Origin: RBG-16-66-20 sp040752005
GTDB taxonomy: Bacteria > Pseudomonadota > Gammaproteobacteria > Burkholderiales > SG8-39
Direction of reading: 5' to 3'
Assembly: GCA_040752005.1 (NCBI GenBank)
Contig: JBFMFX010000008.1
Location: 89,321-153,320 of the forward strand
Length of the DNA stretch: 64,000 nt
This document shows, piece by piece, positions 1 to 8,617 of this stretch; the first letter of the stretch is position 1, and each line of letters begins with the position of its first letter. The notes beneath the pieces are model-generated. The model had not been told where the DNA came from. It saw only the letters and a program-made list of their open reading frames with translations, and did no database searches. Made by a program: the position numbers and the translations under genes.

Positions 1-96
1 TCCGTGGCGCGCCGGCGGTACGGGTTCGCCGTGCCGCGGCCGGTGCGCCCGCTCTTCGGCCGGGATCGCGAGCGGCTGGGCGAGCTTTACAGATGA
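1..96 (+). CDS. C-terminal end of an unrecognised protein (partial)
   Basis: The first reading frame is open from base 1 to a TGA at 94-96 and gives 31 residues ending in GRDRERLGELYR. The 5' part lies outside the window. No motif or family can be recognised in so short a tail. It runs towards dnaQ, which is on the other strand, so the two would be convergent. The 201 bases between this stop and the dnaQ stop show no gene I can support. Confidence 0.35.
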   Translation, partial: SVARRRYGFAVPRPVRPLFGRDRERLGELYR

Positions 97-297
97 CCGT
101 CCGGCTCCTTGTCATGCGCCGAGGCGGCAGTGGGCACGCGGCCGGTGCTCATCCTGTTCGTGCAGCCCCTCGGGGACCTGCGAACTTCAATCCGCCCGTG
201 CATGCGCTTGCGGCCGAAGGGGTGTTCCGGTCTGGCGGAGGATCCGTGCCACTGCCCGCAGTGCCCGAGGCGCATCCTTCAAGGGCTTGCGTGCGGC

Positions 298-1002
298 TCA
301 GCCCCGGCGCCAGACGCTTCCGCCCGCCTTGGCCGCCGCCCGGTCCAGCTCGTCGAGATAGGCTTCGTGCGCGGCCAGCTCCTCGGGGCTTGCGCGCAGC
401 ACCACGAGACGCGAAACATCCACCCGCGCCACCGCCTGCGCCGCCTCGGCGGGCGAATCCATCTCGATGACCAGGCTGTCCTGCCCGCGCGTCATCGCGA
501 GGTACACGTCGGCGAGCAGCCGCGCGTCCAGTTGCGCGCCGTGCAGATGCCGGTGCGAGTTGTCCACCCCGTAGCGCTCGCACAGAGCATCGAGCGAGTT
601 CTTCTTCCCCGGATGCAGCTCGCGCGCCATCGCCAGCGTGTCCACGATCGCGGCGACATGCTCGGCGATCCGGCCCCGGCCCAGGCGCGCGAGTTCGGCG
701 TCGAGGAACTCGACGTCGAATTCGGCGTTGTGGATGATCAGCTCGGCGCCGGCGACATAGCGCAGGAATTCGTCGGCGATGTCGGCAAAGCGCGGCTTGT
801 CGGCGAGGAACTCCTGCGTGATGCCGTGGACCCGGAGCGCGCCCTCGTCTATCTCGCGCTCCGGGTTGAGGTAGCGGTGAAAGCCCCGCTCGCTCACGCG
901 CCGGTTGACGAGCTCCACGCAGCCGATCTCGATGATGCGATCGCCCAGCCGCGCGTTGAGCCCGGTCGTTTCGGTATCCAGAACGATCTGTCGCGCCGCC
1001 AT
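298..1002 (-). CDS. dnaQ: DNA polymerase III epsilon subunit (3'-5' proofreading exonuclease)
   Basis: This 234-residue DEDDh exonuclease is the proofreading subunit of the replicative polymerase; it removes misincorporated nucleotides at the primer end. Exo I is the DTETTGL motif with metal ligands D9 and E11. Exo II lies in IIHNAEFDVEFL, and Exo III is seen as HLHGAQLDARLLADVY. The length fits the E. coli protein (243 residues), including a tail that could carry the alpha-subunit contact. It lies 22 bases downstream of rnhA on the same strand, whereas in E. coli the two genes are divergent. The short gap is almost filled by a 32-base palindrome, so dnaQ may be read through from rnhA. Confidence 0.95.
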   Translation of the reverse strand: MAARQIVLDTETTGLNARLGDRIIEIGCVELVNRRVSERGFHRYLNPEREIDEGALRVHGITQEFLADKPRFADIADEFLRYVAGAELIIHNAEFDVEFLDAELARLGRGRIAEHVAAIVDTLAMARELHPGKKNSLDALCERYGVDNSHRHLHGAQLDARLLADVYLAMTRGQDSLVIEMDSPAEAAQAVARVDVSRLVVLRASPEELAAHEAYLDELDRAAAKAGGSVWRRG

Positions 1003-1016
1003 GCGGTCCGGTCTAC

Positions 1017-1048
1017 AAACAGGGTCAGACCCGGGTCTGACCCTGTTT
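1017..1048. repeat. REP-like perfect palindrome at the rnhA 3' end
   Basis: A perfect 32-base palindrome: AAACAGGGTCAGACCC followed directly by its reverse complement. The same GGGTCAGACC core recurs at 21654-21698, and both copies are flanked by TTTTCGCTGC. The minus-strand reading of the palindrome encodes the last seven residues of RNase H (KQGQTRV) and its stop codon. The dispersed palindromic units that travel with REP-associated transposases look like this. No such transposase is in the window. Confidence 0.75.
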
Positions 1049-1492
1049 TCGCTGCTGCAGTTCGTCTATGGCGCGGTTGGCGAGGGCATCGGCGCGCTCG
1101 TTCTCCGGATGGCCGGCGTGGCCCTTCACCCAGTGCCATTCGACTTCGTGCGCGCGCGCGAGCTCGTCGAGCGCGCGCCACAGCTCCGCGTTCTTCACCG
1201 GCTGGCGCGCCGCGGTGCGCCAGCCGCGCCGCTTCCAGTCGTGGATCCACTCCGAGATCCCCTTCTGCACGTACTGCGAATCGGTATAGACGCGCACGCG
1301 GCTGCGGCGCTTGAGCGCCGCAAGGCCCTCGATCACGGCGCGCAGCTCCATGCGGTTGTTGGTGGTCGCGCACTCGGCGCCCCAGAGTTCTTTTTCGCGG
1401 CCGCCGGCGCGCAGCAGCACACCCCATCCGCCGGGGCCGGGATTGCCTCGGCAAGCGCCGTCGGCGTAGATCTCCACCTCCGGCTCACTCAT
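1025..1492 (-). CDS. rnhA: Ribonuclease HI
   Basis: RNase HI cleaves the RNA strand of RNA/DNA hybrids during primer removal and R-loop clearance. The start at 1492 gives 155 residues, like E. coli (155), and begins MSEPEVEIYADG. A longer frame from 1555 would add an arginine-rich extension that is probably not translated. The catalytic set is visible: D11, E49 in NNRMEL, D71 in YTDSQYV, H125 and D135 in ENERADALAN. The start overlaps the end of the upstream methyltransferase gene by eight bases, which suggests translational coupling. The C-terminal residues are supplied by an inserted REP palindrome, so the native tail was probably replaced. Confidence 0.95.
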   Translation of the reverse strand: MSEPEVEIYADGACRGNPGPGGWGVLLRAGGREKELWGAECATTNNRMELRAVIEGLAALKRRSRVRVYTDSQYVQKGISEWIHDWKRRGWRTAARQPVKNAELWRALDELARAHEVEWHWVKGHAGHPENERADALANRAIDELQQRKQGQTRV

Positions 1493-2300
1493 CGCTCGCG
1501 CGCCGCGTGCCCTGCGCCTGCCCGTTGCGCGAATGCGGCATCGCCGCGAGCGCACGGCGCCGCGCGCGCTCCTGCCGCCATGCCGGCGTGATGACGCGCA
1601 TGCCGTGCACGCGCTTGACCGCGCGTACCACGTACACGCCGCCCAGGATCGGCCACCAGCGCGCGCCTGCCTTTTCCATGAAGGCGAGGCGTTTGAGCCA
1701 CGCCGCGCTCGCGATCGGCGGGGCGTAGCAGCCGAAGCGCCCGCCGTTCAGCTCGAAGCCGAGCAGCTTGAGCCATTCCTTCAACCGCAAGAGGCTGACG
1801 AACCGCCCGTCCCAGGGCGCGCCGGCCGCGCGCCGGCGCCGCTTGCTCATCAGCGCCTGCCGCGCGCGCCAGAGCGAAAGCGGATTGAACCCGGAGATCA
1901 CGATCTGCCCCTCGGGCATCAGCACGCGCTCGGCCTCGCGCAGCACCAGATGCGGATCGCCCGCAATTTCGAGCGCGTGCGGCAAGGCGACCAGGTCCAC
2001 GCTCTTGTCGGCAAGCGGAAGCTGCTGCGGGTCGGCGGCGATCGCCGCTCCCGGCTCCAGCGCCACGGTGAAGCGAAACGGAATACGGTTGGCGGCGAGA
2101 AAGTCTATGTGCGGCAGGCCGGCCTGCAGCGCGCGGAACCCGAACACGTCCTCGGTCGCGGCGGCGAACTGCGCCAGTTCCCACTCCAGCACATGCCGGC
2201 CGTGCGCGGTCGCAAACCACTCGGCGAGCTGCGGCGAGCGGGCGTGCCGGGCGCCGTTATACTTCGCCGGGCCAGTCGAGACGAAGGATTGCCGATCCAT
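1485..2300 (-). CDS. SAM-dependent methyltransferase, YafS-like
   Basis: A class I methyltransferase-like protein of 271 residues. The Methyltransf_11-type core is recognisable around ALPHALEIAGDPHLVLREAE and the following RVLMPEGQIVISGFNP. The glycine-rich SAM motif is poorly conserved, as in YafS of E. coli, which lies in the same place between gloB and rnhA. The substrate is unknown. The ATG at 2300 is embedded in the gloB start (both share CATG at 2298-2301). An alternative ATG at 2336 would run further into gloB, and no in-frame start exists just downstream before the conserved region. The start is therefore uncertain. Confidence 0.75.
   Translation of the reverse strand: MDRQSFVSTGPAKYNGARHARSPQLAEWFATAHGRHVLEWELAQFAAATEDVFGFRALQAGLPHIDFLAANRIPFRFTVALEPGAAIAADPQQLPLADKSVDLVALPHALEIAGDPHLVLREAERVLMPEGQIVISGFNPLSLWRARQALMSKRRRRAAGAPWDGRFVSLLRLKEWLKLLGFELNGGRFGCYAPPIASAAWLKRLAFMEKAGARWWPILGGVYVVRAVKRVHGMRVITPAWRQERARRRALAAMPHSRNGQAQGTRRASDE
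2258..2263 (+). promoter_or_regulatory. Candidate -10 box for gloB-mltD
   Basis: TATACT stands 35 bases before the gloB ATG in very GC-rich surroundings. No convincing -35 is visible. The reverse strand of the same spot reads TATAAC, so it could act in both directions. The call rests on sequence match only. Confidence 0.4.
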
Positions 2301-3063
2301 GCTGGAAATCGTTCCGCTGCCGGCGTTTCGCGACAACTACATCTGGACCCTGCGCGCCGGCGCCGCGGCCGCGGTGGTGGATCCCGGGGATGCGCAGCCG
2401 GTCAAGCACTATCTCGCGCGCGAGCGGCTGCGCCTCGTCGCCATTCTCGCCACGCACCATCATCCGGATCACGTCGGCGGCATCGCCGAACTCGTCGCCG
2501 AGCACAAGGTCCCGGTGTACGGGCCGCGCGGCGAGCCGATCCCGGCGATGACGCATCCGGTCGGCGAAGGCGATTCGGTCGCGCTTCGCGAACTCGGCGT
2601 GACGTTCTCGGTGCTCGACATCCCGGGCCACACGCGCGCTCATGTGGCCTATTATGGCGCAGGATCGCTGTTCTGCGGCGACACGCTGTTCGCCTGCGGC
2701 TGCGGGCGGCTGTTCGAAGGCACCGCGCAGCAGATGGTGCGTTCGCTCGAAAAGCTCGCCGCGCTGCCGGACGACACCCGGGTCTATTGCGGGCACGAGT
2801 ACACGCTCGCCAACATCGAGTTCGCGCGCAAGGTGGATCCGGCGAACCCGCTGCTCGCCGAGCGCGAGGCGCGCGCGCGCCGCCTGCGCGCCGAGGGAAA
2901 GCCGACGCTTCCCTCCACGCTCGCCGAGGAACGCGCGACCAACCCGTTCCTGCGCTGCGCCGAACCGGCGGTGGTCGAATCGGCGAACAAGTATCTCGGC
3001 GCGCGCGTCTCCGATCCGGTGCGCGTGTTCGCCGCGATCCGCGAATGGAAGAACCGCGCCTGA
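2299..3063 (+). CDS. gloB: Hydroxyacylglutathione hydrolase (glyoxalase II)
   Basis: Glyoxalase II hydrolyses S-D-lactoylglutathione to lactate and glutathione in methylglyoxal detoxification. The 254-residue protein has the metallo-beta-lactamase metal motif THHHPDH (ligands H53, H55, D57, H58). It also has the later ligands in PGHTRAH and CGDTLF, and the substrate-binding CGHEYT. The C-terminal region (about 165-254) has the family's helical domain, with NPFLR. It is divergent from the YafS-like gene, and its end overlaps the start of mltD by 19 bases. A gloB-mltD pairing next to yafS-rnhA-dnaQ is also found in E. coli. Confidence 0.95.
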   Translation: MLEIVPLPAFRDNYIWTLRAGAAAAVVDPGDAQPVKHYLARERLRLVAILATHHHPDHVGGIAELVAEHKVPVYGPRGEPIPAMTHPVGEGDSVALRELGVTFSVLDIPGHTRAHVAYYGAGSLFCGDTLFACGCGRLFEGTAQQMVRSLEKLAALPDDTRVYCGHEYTLANIEFARKVDPANPLLAEREARARRLRAEGKPTLPSTLAEERATNPFLRCAEPAVVESANKYLGARVSDPVRVFAAIREWKNRA

Positions 3064-4622
3064 AGTTCGCAAAGCCCCGAAGCGCAAAGGCGCGCCGCGC
3101 GTGGACGACGGTTCTCGCGCTCGCCGCGGCGTCGCTCGCCGGTTGCGCCGCGGTGCCGCCCGAGCCACCCCAGCCGCCGCAGAGCACCGCGGCGCGCGCG
3201 CAGCCGCATTCCCCGGTTCTGGAGCCCGCGCCCGCCGCTGCCGAGCCACCGCGCGCGGCGCCGGCGGCGCCGCTCGACGCGTCCCGCCTGCCGCCCTTCG
3301 ATGGCGCCCGCGAGGAGCTGCGCCGCCCGCCGCGCGTGGCGACGGTGGACCGCACGGTCCGCCACGACGACCTGTGGCAGCGCATCCGCGACGGCTTCGC
3401 GATGCCCGACCTCGACGGCCCGCTGGTGCGCGAGAAAATCGCCTGGTACCTCGCCCGGCCCGACTACCTGAGGCGCATGTTCGAGCGCGGCCGCCTGTAC
3501 CTCTTCCACATCGTCGAGGAGATCGAGCGCCGCGGCCTGCCGACGGAGCTCGCGCTGCTGCCGATGGTGGAAAGCTCGTTCAACCCGATGGCGTATTCGC
3601 GCGCGCACGCCTCCGGCCTGTGGCAGTTCATCCCGGACACCGGCAAGCGCTACGAGCTGAAGCAGAACTGGTGGTACGACGCGCGGCGCGACATCGTGGA
3701 TTCGACCGCGGCGGCGCTCGAGTACCTGAAGGATCTGTACGACATGCACGGCGACTGGCATCTGGCGCTCGCCTCGTACAACTGGGGCGAGAACGCGGTG
3801 GCGCGCGCGCTGGAGAAGAACCGCGCCGCCGGGCTGCCGCTCGACTATTCGAGCCTGACGATGCCGCCGGAGACCCGCCACTACGTGCCCAAGCTGCAGG
3901 CGCTCAAGGCGATCATCTCCAGTCCCGAAGTGTTCGGCATCGAGCTCGAGCCGATCCCGAACCGGCCCTACTTCACCACTGTCACCAAGACACGCGACAT
4001 AGACGTGCGGCTCGCGGCGCGGCTTGCCGAGATGCCGGTGGAGGAGTTCATCGCGCTCAACCCGGGATTCAACCGGCCACTGATCGCGGTGCGCGAGAAC
4101 CCGCGCATCGTGCTGCCGGCGGACCGCGTCGAGGTGTTCCACGCCAACCTGCAGAAATACGACGAGAAGACGCTGGTGTCGTGGCAGACGTATCACCCGA
4201 AGAAGGGCGAGACGCTGGAAGCGATCGCGCGGCGCTTCAAGGTGAGCGTCGCGCAACTGAAGGAGGTGAACGGCATCGGCCCGCGCACCCGTGGCGTGCC
4301 GCAATTGCTGGTCGTGCCGATGAACGGCGCGGCGAGCTTCGCGCGCCTGCCGATCATGTACGCGCCGCCGATTCCGCTTGCCCCGAGCCGCGCAACCACG
4401 CACCGCGTGCGCCAGGGAGAAACCCTCGCGACGATCGCGGCGCGCTATCGGGTGAGCGTCGAGGACTTGCGGCGCTGGAACCCGATCGGTCGGTTGCAAC
4501 CCGGCCAGATCCTCAAGATCCAGACCCGCGCGGCACCCGCCGGGAAGCAGGTCCGCAAACCGCAATCCGGCAAGCCCAAGCCGAAACCGATCAGGAAAAA
4601 GATCAAATCTTCAGGCGGTTGA
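3045..4622 (+). CDS. mltD: Membrane-bound lytic murein transglycosylase D (lipoprotein)
   Basis: MltD cleaves peptidoglycan glycan strands to 1,6-anhydromuropeptides. Starting at ATG 3045 gives 525 residues. The signal peptide ends in the lipobox LAGC (C34), and the residues after C34 (AAV) would not retain it in the inner membrane by the usual rule. The SLT domain (about 160-300) has the catalytic glutamate E176 in MVESSFNP, then GLWQFIPDTGKRY and ALASYNWG. Two LysM repeats follow at about 381-425 and 453-497. The tail is strongly basic. The start lies inside gloB, so translation is probably coupled. Confidence 0.92.
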   Translation: MEEPRLKFAKPRSAKARRAWTTVLALAAASLAGCAAVPPEPPQPPQSTAARAQPHSPVLEPAPAAAEPPRAAPAAPLDASRLPPFDGAREELRRPPRVATVDRTVRHDDLWQRIRDGFAMPDLDGPLVREKIAWYLARPDYLRRMFERGRLYLFHIVEEIERRGLPTELALLPMVESSFNPMAYSRAHASGLWQFIPDTGKRYELKQNWWYDARRDIVDSTAAALEYLKDLYDMHGDWHLALASYNWGENAVARALEKNRAAGLPLDYSSLTMPPETRHYVPKLQALKAIISSPEVFGIELEPIPNRPYFTTVTKTRDIDVRLAARLAEMPVEEFIALNPGFNRPLIAVRENPRIVLPADRVEVFHANLQKYDEKTLVSWQTYHPKKGETLEAIARRFKVSVAQLKEVNGIGPRTRGVPQLLVVPMNGAASFARLPIMYAPPIPLAPSRATTHRVRQGETLATIAARYRVSVEDLRRWNPIGRLQPGQILKIQTRAAPAGKQVRKPQSGKPKPKPIRKKIKSSGG

Positions 4623-4646
4623 AGCTCGTTTCGGAGAATCGAGCTT
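4622..4646 (+). terminator. Weak hairpin after mltD
   Basis: A seven-base stem, AAGCTCG with CGAGCTT, encloses an 11-base loop right after the mltD stop codon. It is followed by AAATTCTT, not a clean T-run. It could end mltD transcription before the promoter at 4689. Confidence 0.3.
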
Positions 4647-4688
4647 AAATTCTTCCGCAGTGCGGGACCGCGCGCGCACGATCCTCAC

Positions 4689-4694
4689 TAGAAT
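4689..4694 (+). promoter_or_regulatory. Candidate leaderless -10 box (TAGAAT)
   Basis: TAGAAT ends exactly six bases before the ATG at 4701, with no ribosome binding site in between. Transcription would then begin at or next to the start codon. The same geometry recurs at several other genes in this window. Confidence 0.4.
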
Positions 4695-4700
4695 GAGCCT

Positions 4701-5258
4701 ATGCGCGCGGTCTTGTGGCGGGCGTCCCTCCTAGGGCTCGTTCTCGCGACGAGTCTGCCGCTGCGCGCACAGGCGGGCGATCCACTGCTCATGTTCCTGC
4801 TCGGCGTCGCGCGCGAGATGGTGATTTCCCATGCGATGCGGGATCCTGCGCCCGAAGGCGCTCCCGCGATCGCTCCGGTGGAGGTTTATCCGGGCACCAC
4901 GGTCGCGCCGGCGCAATTGAAGCGGCTGATTGACGAGTGCTTTGCCTACCTCTCGGAAGCGCAACGCCGCGAGATCTTCGCCGCGCTGCACGCCGGAATT
5001 CTCGATCCGAGGAACGCCGCGATCCGCGGCTCGATGATCGAGTACTTCGCACAGCGCGCGCTCGCCGTGCGCGCGGTGCGCGAGCGCCTGGCGCAGCTCT
5101 CGCCGCAGGAAAAGGAGCGCGTCGCGGCGGAGTTCCGGGCCGCGCTCGCCGCGATGGCCCCCGAGGATCAGGACCGGTTCGGCGACGCGCTGCGCCAGGG
5201 TCTGCTGCCGGTACCCGACGATCTCGGTCAGATGCTGCTCGCCGCGCTCGAGCGGTAG
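4701..5258 (+). CDS. Small exported protein of unknown function
   Basis: A 185-residue protein that I do not recognise. It begins with a plausible signal peptide (about residues 1-25, cleaving after LRAQA), so it is probably periplasmic. The mature part is helical and charged, with a segment around 70-165 rich in Arg, Glu and Ala (AQRREIFAALHAGILD, LSPQEKERVAAEFRAAL). No cysteine pair, repeat or catalytic motif stands out. Its end overlaps the peptide-transporter ATPase gene by 31 bases on the opposite strand. Confidence 0.65.
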   Translation: MRAVLWRASLLGLVLATSLPLRAQAGDPLLMFLLGVAREMVISHAMRDPAPEGAPAIAPVEVYPGTTVAPAQLKRLIDECFAYLSEAQRREIFAALHAGILDPRNAAIRGSMIEYFAQRALAVRAVRERLAQLSPQEKERVAAEFRAALAAMAPEDQDRFGDALRQGLLPVPDDLGQMLLAALER

Positions 5259-7243
5259 AGCACGCAGGCCACCGTCCGCGTCCGCGACAGACGCACCGCC
5301 TCCGGCCAGCGTTCGCGGCACTCCGCCCTCGCCTGCGGACAGCGGGGATGGAAGTGGCATCCGGCGGGCGGATTCGCCGGCGAGGGCAGCTCTCCCGCAA
5401 GGCGCACGATCTCGCGCCGCCCGGAGATTCGCGGCACCGCCGAGAGCAGCGCCTCGGTGTAGGGATGTTTCGGCGCGCCGAGCACCTCGTCGGCGGTGCC
5501 GCGCTCGACGATCCGCCCGAGATACATCACCGCCACCTCGTGCGCGAGGTACTCGACCACCGAGATGTTGTGAGTGATGAAAAGGTGCGCAAGGCCGAGG
5601 CGCTCCTGCAGCTCGCGCAGAAGGTTCAGGATCTGCGCCTGCACCGACACGTCAAGGGCGCTCGTCGGCTCGTCGCAGACGATGAGCCGCGGCTCGACCG
5701 CGAGCGCGCGGGCGATCGCGATCCTCTGCCGCTGGCCGCCGGAGAATTCGTGCGGGTAGCGCGACGCCGCCTCGGCCGGAAGTCCGACCTGCTCGAGCAG
5801 CGCGGCGACGCGGCTCTCTCGCTCGGCCTCGCTTGCGCCCACCCCGAGCGCGCGCATGCCTTCGGCGAGAATGTCGGCGACGCGCAGGCGCGGGTTGAGC
5901 GAGGCGTAAGGGTCCTGGAACACGATCTGCATCGCCCGCCGCAGGCGCCGCAGTTTTTCTCGGCCGAGCGCGGCGAGGTCCGCCCCGTCGAAGCGCACCG
6001 AGCCGCCGGCGAGCGGCAAAAGCCGCAGAATCGCCTTGCCCGCGGTCGTCTTGCCGCAGCCGGATTCGCCCACGAGCGCAAGCGTGCGCCCGGCGGCAAT
6101 GTCGAGCGAGACGCCGTCCACCGCCTTCACCCAGCCGACGGTGCGCCGCAACACCCCGCGCCGGATCGGAAAGTGGACCTTGAGGTCGCGAACCTCCAGC
6201 AACGGCGCGCCGGCGGCCGCGGCCGCGGCGCGCCGGGACGCGACCACCGTCGGCTCGCCGGGCGCCGCCGCCGGACCCTTCTCGCGCAGCAGGCAACGCG
6301 CACGGTGGCCGCCGGGAAGCTCCACCATGCGCGGGGCGACCCACTTGCAGCGCTCGATCGCCTCGTCGCAGCGCTCGGCGAAGCGGCAGCCGCGGAACTC
6401 TCCCACGAGCGGCGGCACCTGCCCGGGGATGACCGCGAGCGCCGCGGCGCGCTTCTCCGGCCCGGGCAGCGCGTCGAAGAGCTTGCGCGAGTACGGATGC
6501 TGCGGGGCGCGGAAGAACTGCTCGCGCGTGGCCGTCTCCACGATCTGCCCGGCGTACATCACTGCAACCCGTTGCGCCATCTGCGCCACCACGCCGAGAT
6601 CGTGGGTGATGAGCAGCACCGCGAGCCCGCGCTCGCTCTGCAGGCGCGCGAGCAAGTCCAGGATCTGCGCCTGGATGGTGACATCCAGCGCCGTGGTCGG
6701 CTCATCGGCGAGCAGCACCTCCGGATCGGCGGCGAGCGCCGCGGCGATCATCACCCGCTGCTTGAGGCCGCCGGAGAGCTGAAACGGGAACTCGTCCAGG
6801 CGGCGCGCCGGATCGGGCACGCCCGCCTGCGCCAGCAGCTCGGCCGCGCGCCGCCTCGCCGCGCGACCGCGCAACGCGGTGTGGCGGCGGATCACCTCGA
6901 CGATCTGCCGTCCGACGGTGAGCACCGGATTGAGCGCCGTCGAGGGCTCCTGGAAAATAATCGCGATCCGGCGTCCGCGCACCGCGCGCATCGCCGCCTC
7001 GGGCAGCGCGAGCAGGTCCTCGCCTTCGAGCAGCACGCGCCCGTCGGCGATGCGGCCGGTCTCCGGCAGCAGCCGCAGCACCGAGAGCGCGGTCATGGAC
7101 TTGCCGCAGCCGGACTCGCCCACCAGCGCCAGGCACTCGCCGCGGCGCAGTTCGAGGTCCACGCCGTCCACGGCGCGCACCTCGCCCTGCGGCGAGTCGA
7201 GGCGCGTCGCCAGCGCCTCGATCGCGAGCGCCGGGTGACTCAC
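5228..7243 (-). CDS. Peptide ABC transporter, fused double ATPase (DppD-DppF / YejF type)
   Basis: One 671-residue polypeptide carries two complete ATP-binding modules that power a peptide importer. Each half has a Walker A (GESGCGKS in the first, GESGCGKT in the second), a signature (LSGGLKQR and FSGGQRQR), a Walker B ending DEPT, and a switch histidine (ITHDLG and ITHNIS). Both halves carry the oligopeptide-family C-terminal extension with HPYS/HPYT and paired cysteines (CRFAERC, CHFHPRCP). It is longer than E. coli YejF (529) and closer in design to GsiA. The GTG start at 7243 overlaps the preceding permease stop as GTGA, so the two genes are translationally coupled. Confidence 0.93.
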   Translation of the reverse strand: MSHPALAIEALATRLDSPQGEVRAVDGVDLELRRGECLALVGESGCGKSMTALSVLRLLPETGRIADGRVLLEGEDLLALPEAAMRAVRGRRIAIIFQEPSTALNPVLTVGRQIVEVIRRHTALRGRAARRRAAELLAQAGVPDPARRLDEFPFQLSGGLKQRVMIAAALAADPEVLLADEPTTALDVTIQAQILDLLARLQSERGLAVLLITHDLGVVAQMAQRVAVMYAGQIVETATREQFFRAPQHPYSRKLFDALPGPEKRAAALAVIPGQVPPLVGEFRGCRFAERCDEAIERCKWVAPRMVELPGGHRARCLLREKGPAAAPGEPTVVASRRAAAAAAGAPLLEVRDLKVHFPIRRGVLRRTVGWVKAVDGVSLDIAAGRTLALVGESGCGKTTAGKAILRLLPLAGGSVRFDGADLAALGREKLRRLRRAMQIVFQDPYASLNPRLRVADILAEGMRALGVGASEAERESRVAALLEQVGLPAEAASRYPHEFSGGQRQRIAIARALAVEPRLIVCDEPTSALDVSVQAQILNLLRELQERLGLAHLFITHNISVVEYLAHEVAVMYLGRIVERGTADEVLGAPKHPYTEALLSAVPRISGRREIVRLAGELPSPANPPAGCHFHPRCPQARAECRERWPEAVRLSRTRTVACVLYRSSAASSI

Positions 7244-8616
7244 CGGGCCCCCGCCGGCGCGACCTCGCCCACGCGCACGCGCGGATCGAAGCCGTCGCGC
7301 ACCGCGTCGGCGAACAGGTTCGCCGCCAGCACCAGCGCGAGCATGAAGACGAACGCGGTGGCGAGCGTCCACCACACCGCCGGATCGCGCGACATCTCCA
7401 TGCGCGCCGCGTTGATCATGGTGCCAAAACTGCTGGTCGAGGGATCGACGCCGACGCCGACGTAGGACAGCACCGCCTCGGCGAGCACCAGGCCGGAGAA
7501 GTCCATCACCATGGCGATCACCACGATGTGCGCCACGTTGGGCAGGATGTGGCGCGCGAGGATCCGTCCGTGGCGCACCCCGAGCGCGTGCGCCGCCTGG
7601 ATGTACTCCAGCTCCGAGAGCTTGAGCGACTCGCCGCGCAGCAGCCGCGCGAGCCCCGTCCAGCTCGTCAAGCCGAGGATGGCGCACAGCACGAGCAGCT
7701 TCGCGTCGGCGCGCTCGGCGGCGGTGGCGAACCATTCCGGATGGCGGTCCATCGCCACCTGCATCATCAGCACCGAGGCGGCGATGAGCAGCACGCCGGG
7801 GATCGAGTTGAGGGTGGTGTAGACGTACTGGATCACGTCGTCCACCCAGCCCTTGAAGTAGCCCGCCATGATCCCGAGCGCGACGCCGACCGGCAGCAGC
7901 ACCAGCGTGGTCACCGTGCCGATGACGAGGCTGGTGCGCACCGACTTCAGCGCCATGTAGAAGACGTCGTTGCCGACCTTGTCGGTGCCGAGCACGTGGT
8001 AGCCCCCGGCGAGCGCGAACGCCGGGCAAAAGATCACTGCGAGCACCGCGAACGCCAGAAAACCCGCGTGCCACGGGACCTCCGGGCGGCGCCTGCGAAG
8101 CGCGCGCAGCGCGAGCGCCGCGAAACCGATCAGCACCGCCGCGAGGCCGAGCCCTTTCGCGGTCCGCCACGCCACGTCCTGCGCCCATTCCGATTCGTCG
8201 CGCAGATGCGCTCCGCCCCAGCGCAGGCGCGGAAAGTCGCGCGTGATTCCGCCTCCGGGCAGCTCGATCTGCTCCTTCGCGAACGAGCGCGTGGCAAGCG
8301 GCGCCGAGTAGGTCTTTTCGGTGCGGGTGCGAAGTCCGGGCACGAGCGCGTCGAGCACCGACAGCACCTCGACGCTGTAGCCGCGCGCGCCGCCTTCCGC
8401 GTTGCGCGCGAGCGCCGGCCGGAAATGCAGCGAATCGGCGAGCGCCACCGCGAGGTAGGCGGAGAGAACGACCGCGGCGGCGACCGCGGCCGGGCTGCGG
8501 AAGACGCGCGCCCACGGCGCGGCAAGATGCGCCCGGCCGCGGCAGTACAGCGCGTAGCCGATTCCGGCGGCGACGAGCAGCCACAGCAGCACATCGGTGG
8601 CGAGGACGACCGGCAT
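7240..8616 (-). CDS. Peptide ABC transporter permease (YejE/DppC type)
   Basis: An inner-membrane permease of 458 residues, clearly longer than E. coli YejE (341). Two extra hydrophobic segments at the N-terminus (about 8-30 and 43-66) are followed by a roughly 100-residue soluble stretch and two more segments. The standard binding-protein-dependent permease core comes next. The EAA loop, which docks on the ATPase, is seen around IQAAHALGVRHGRILARHILPN. Start ATG 8616 lies one base from the stop of the other permease. The enlarged N-terminal periplasmic part may contact the unusual membrane-anchored binding protein (inference). Confidence 0.9.
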   Translation of the reverse strand: MPVVLATDVLLWLLVAAGIGYALYCRGRAHLAAPWARVFRSPAAVAAAVVLSAYLAVALADSLHFRPALARNAEGGARGYSVEVLSVLDALVPGLRTRTEKTYSAPLATRSFAKEQIELPGGGITRDFPRLRWGGAHLRDESEWAQDVAWRTAKGLGLAAVLIGFAALALRALRRRRPEVPWHAGFLAFAVLAVIFCPAFALAGGYHVLGTDKVGNDVFYMALKSVRTSLVIGTVTTLVLLPVGVALGIMAGYFKGWVDDVIQYVYTTLNSIPGVLLIAASVLMMQVAMDRHPEWFATAAERADAKLLVLCAILGLTSWTGLARLLRGESLKLSELEYIQAAHALGVRHGRILARHILPNVAHIVVIAMVMDFSGLVLAEAVLSYVGVGVDPSTSSFGTMINAARMEMSRDPAVWWTLATAFVFMLALVLAANLFADAVRDGFDPRVRVGEVAPAGAR

Positions 8617-8617
8617 G

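Noticed and set aside
96..297. Possible small gene between the first partial gene and dnaQ
   Set aside because: Short frames exist on both strands, but none has a ribosome binding site or recognisable protein, and all are Arg/Gly/Pro-rich shadows.
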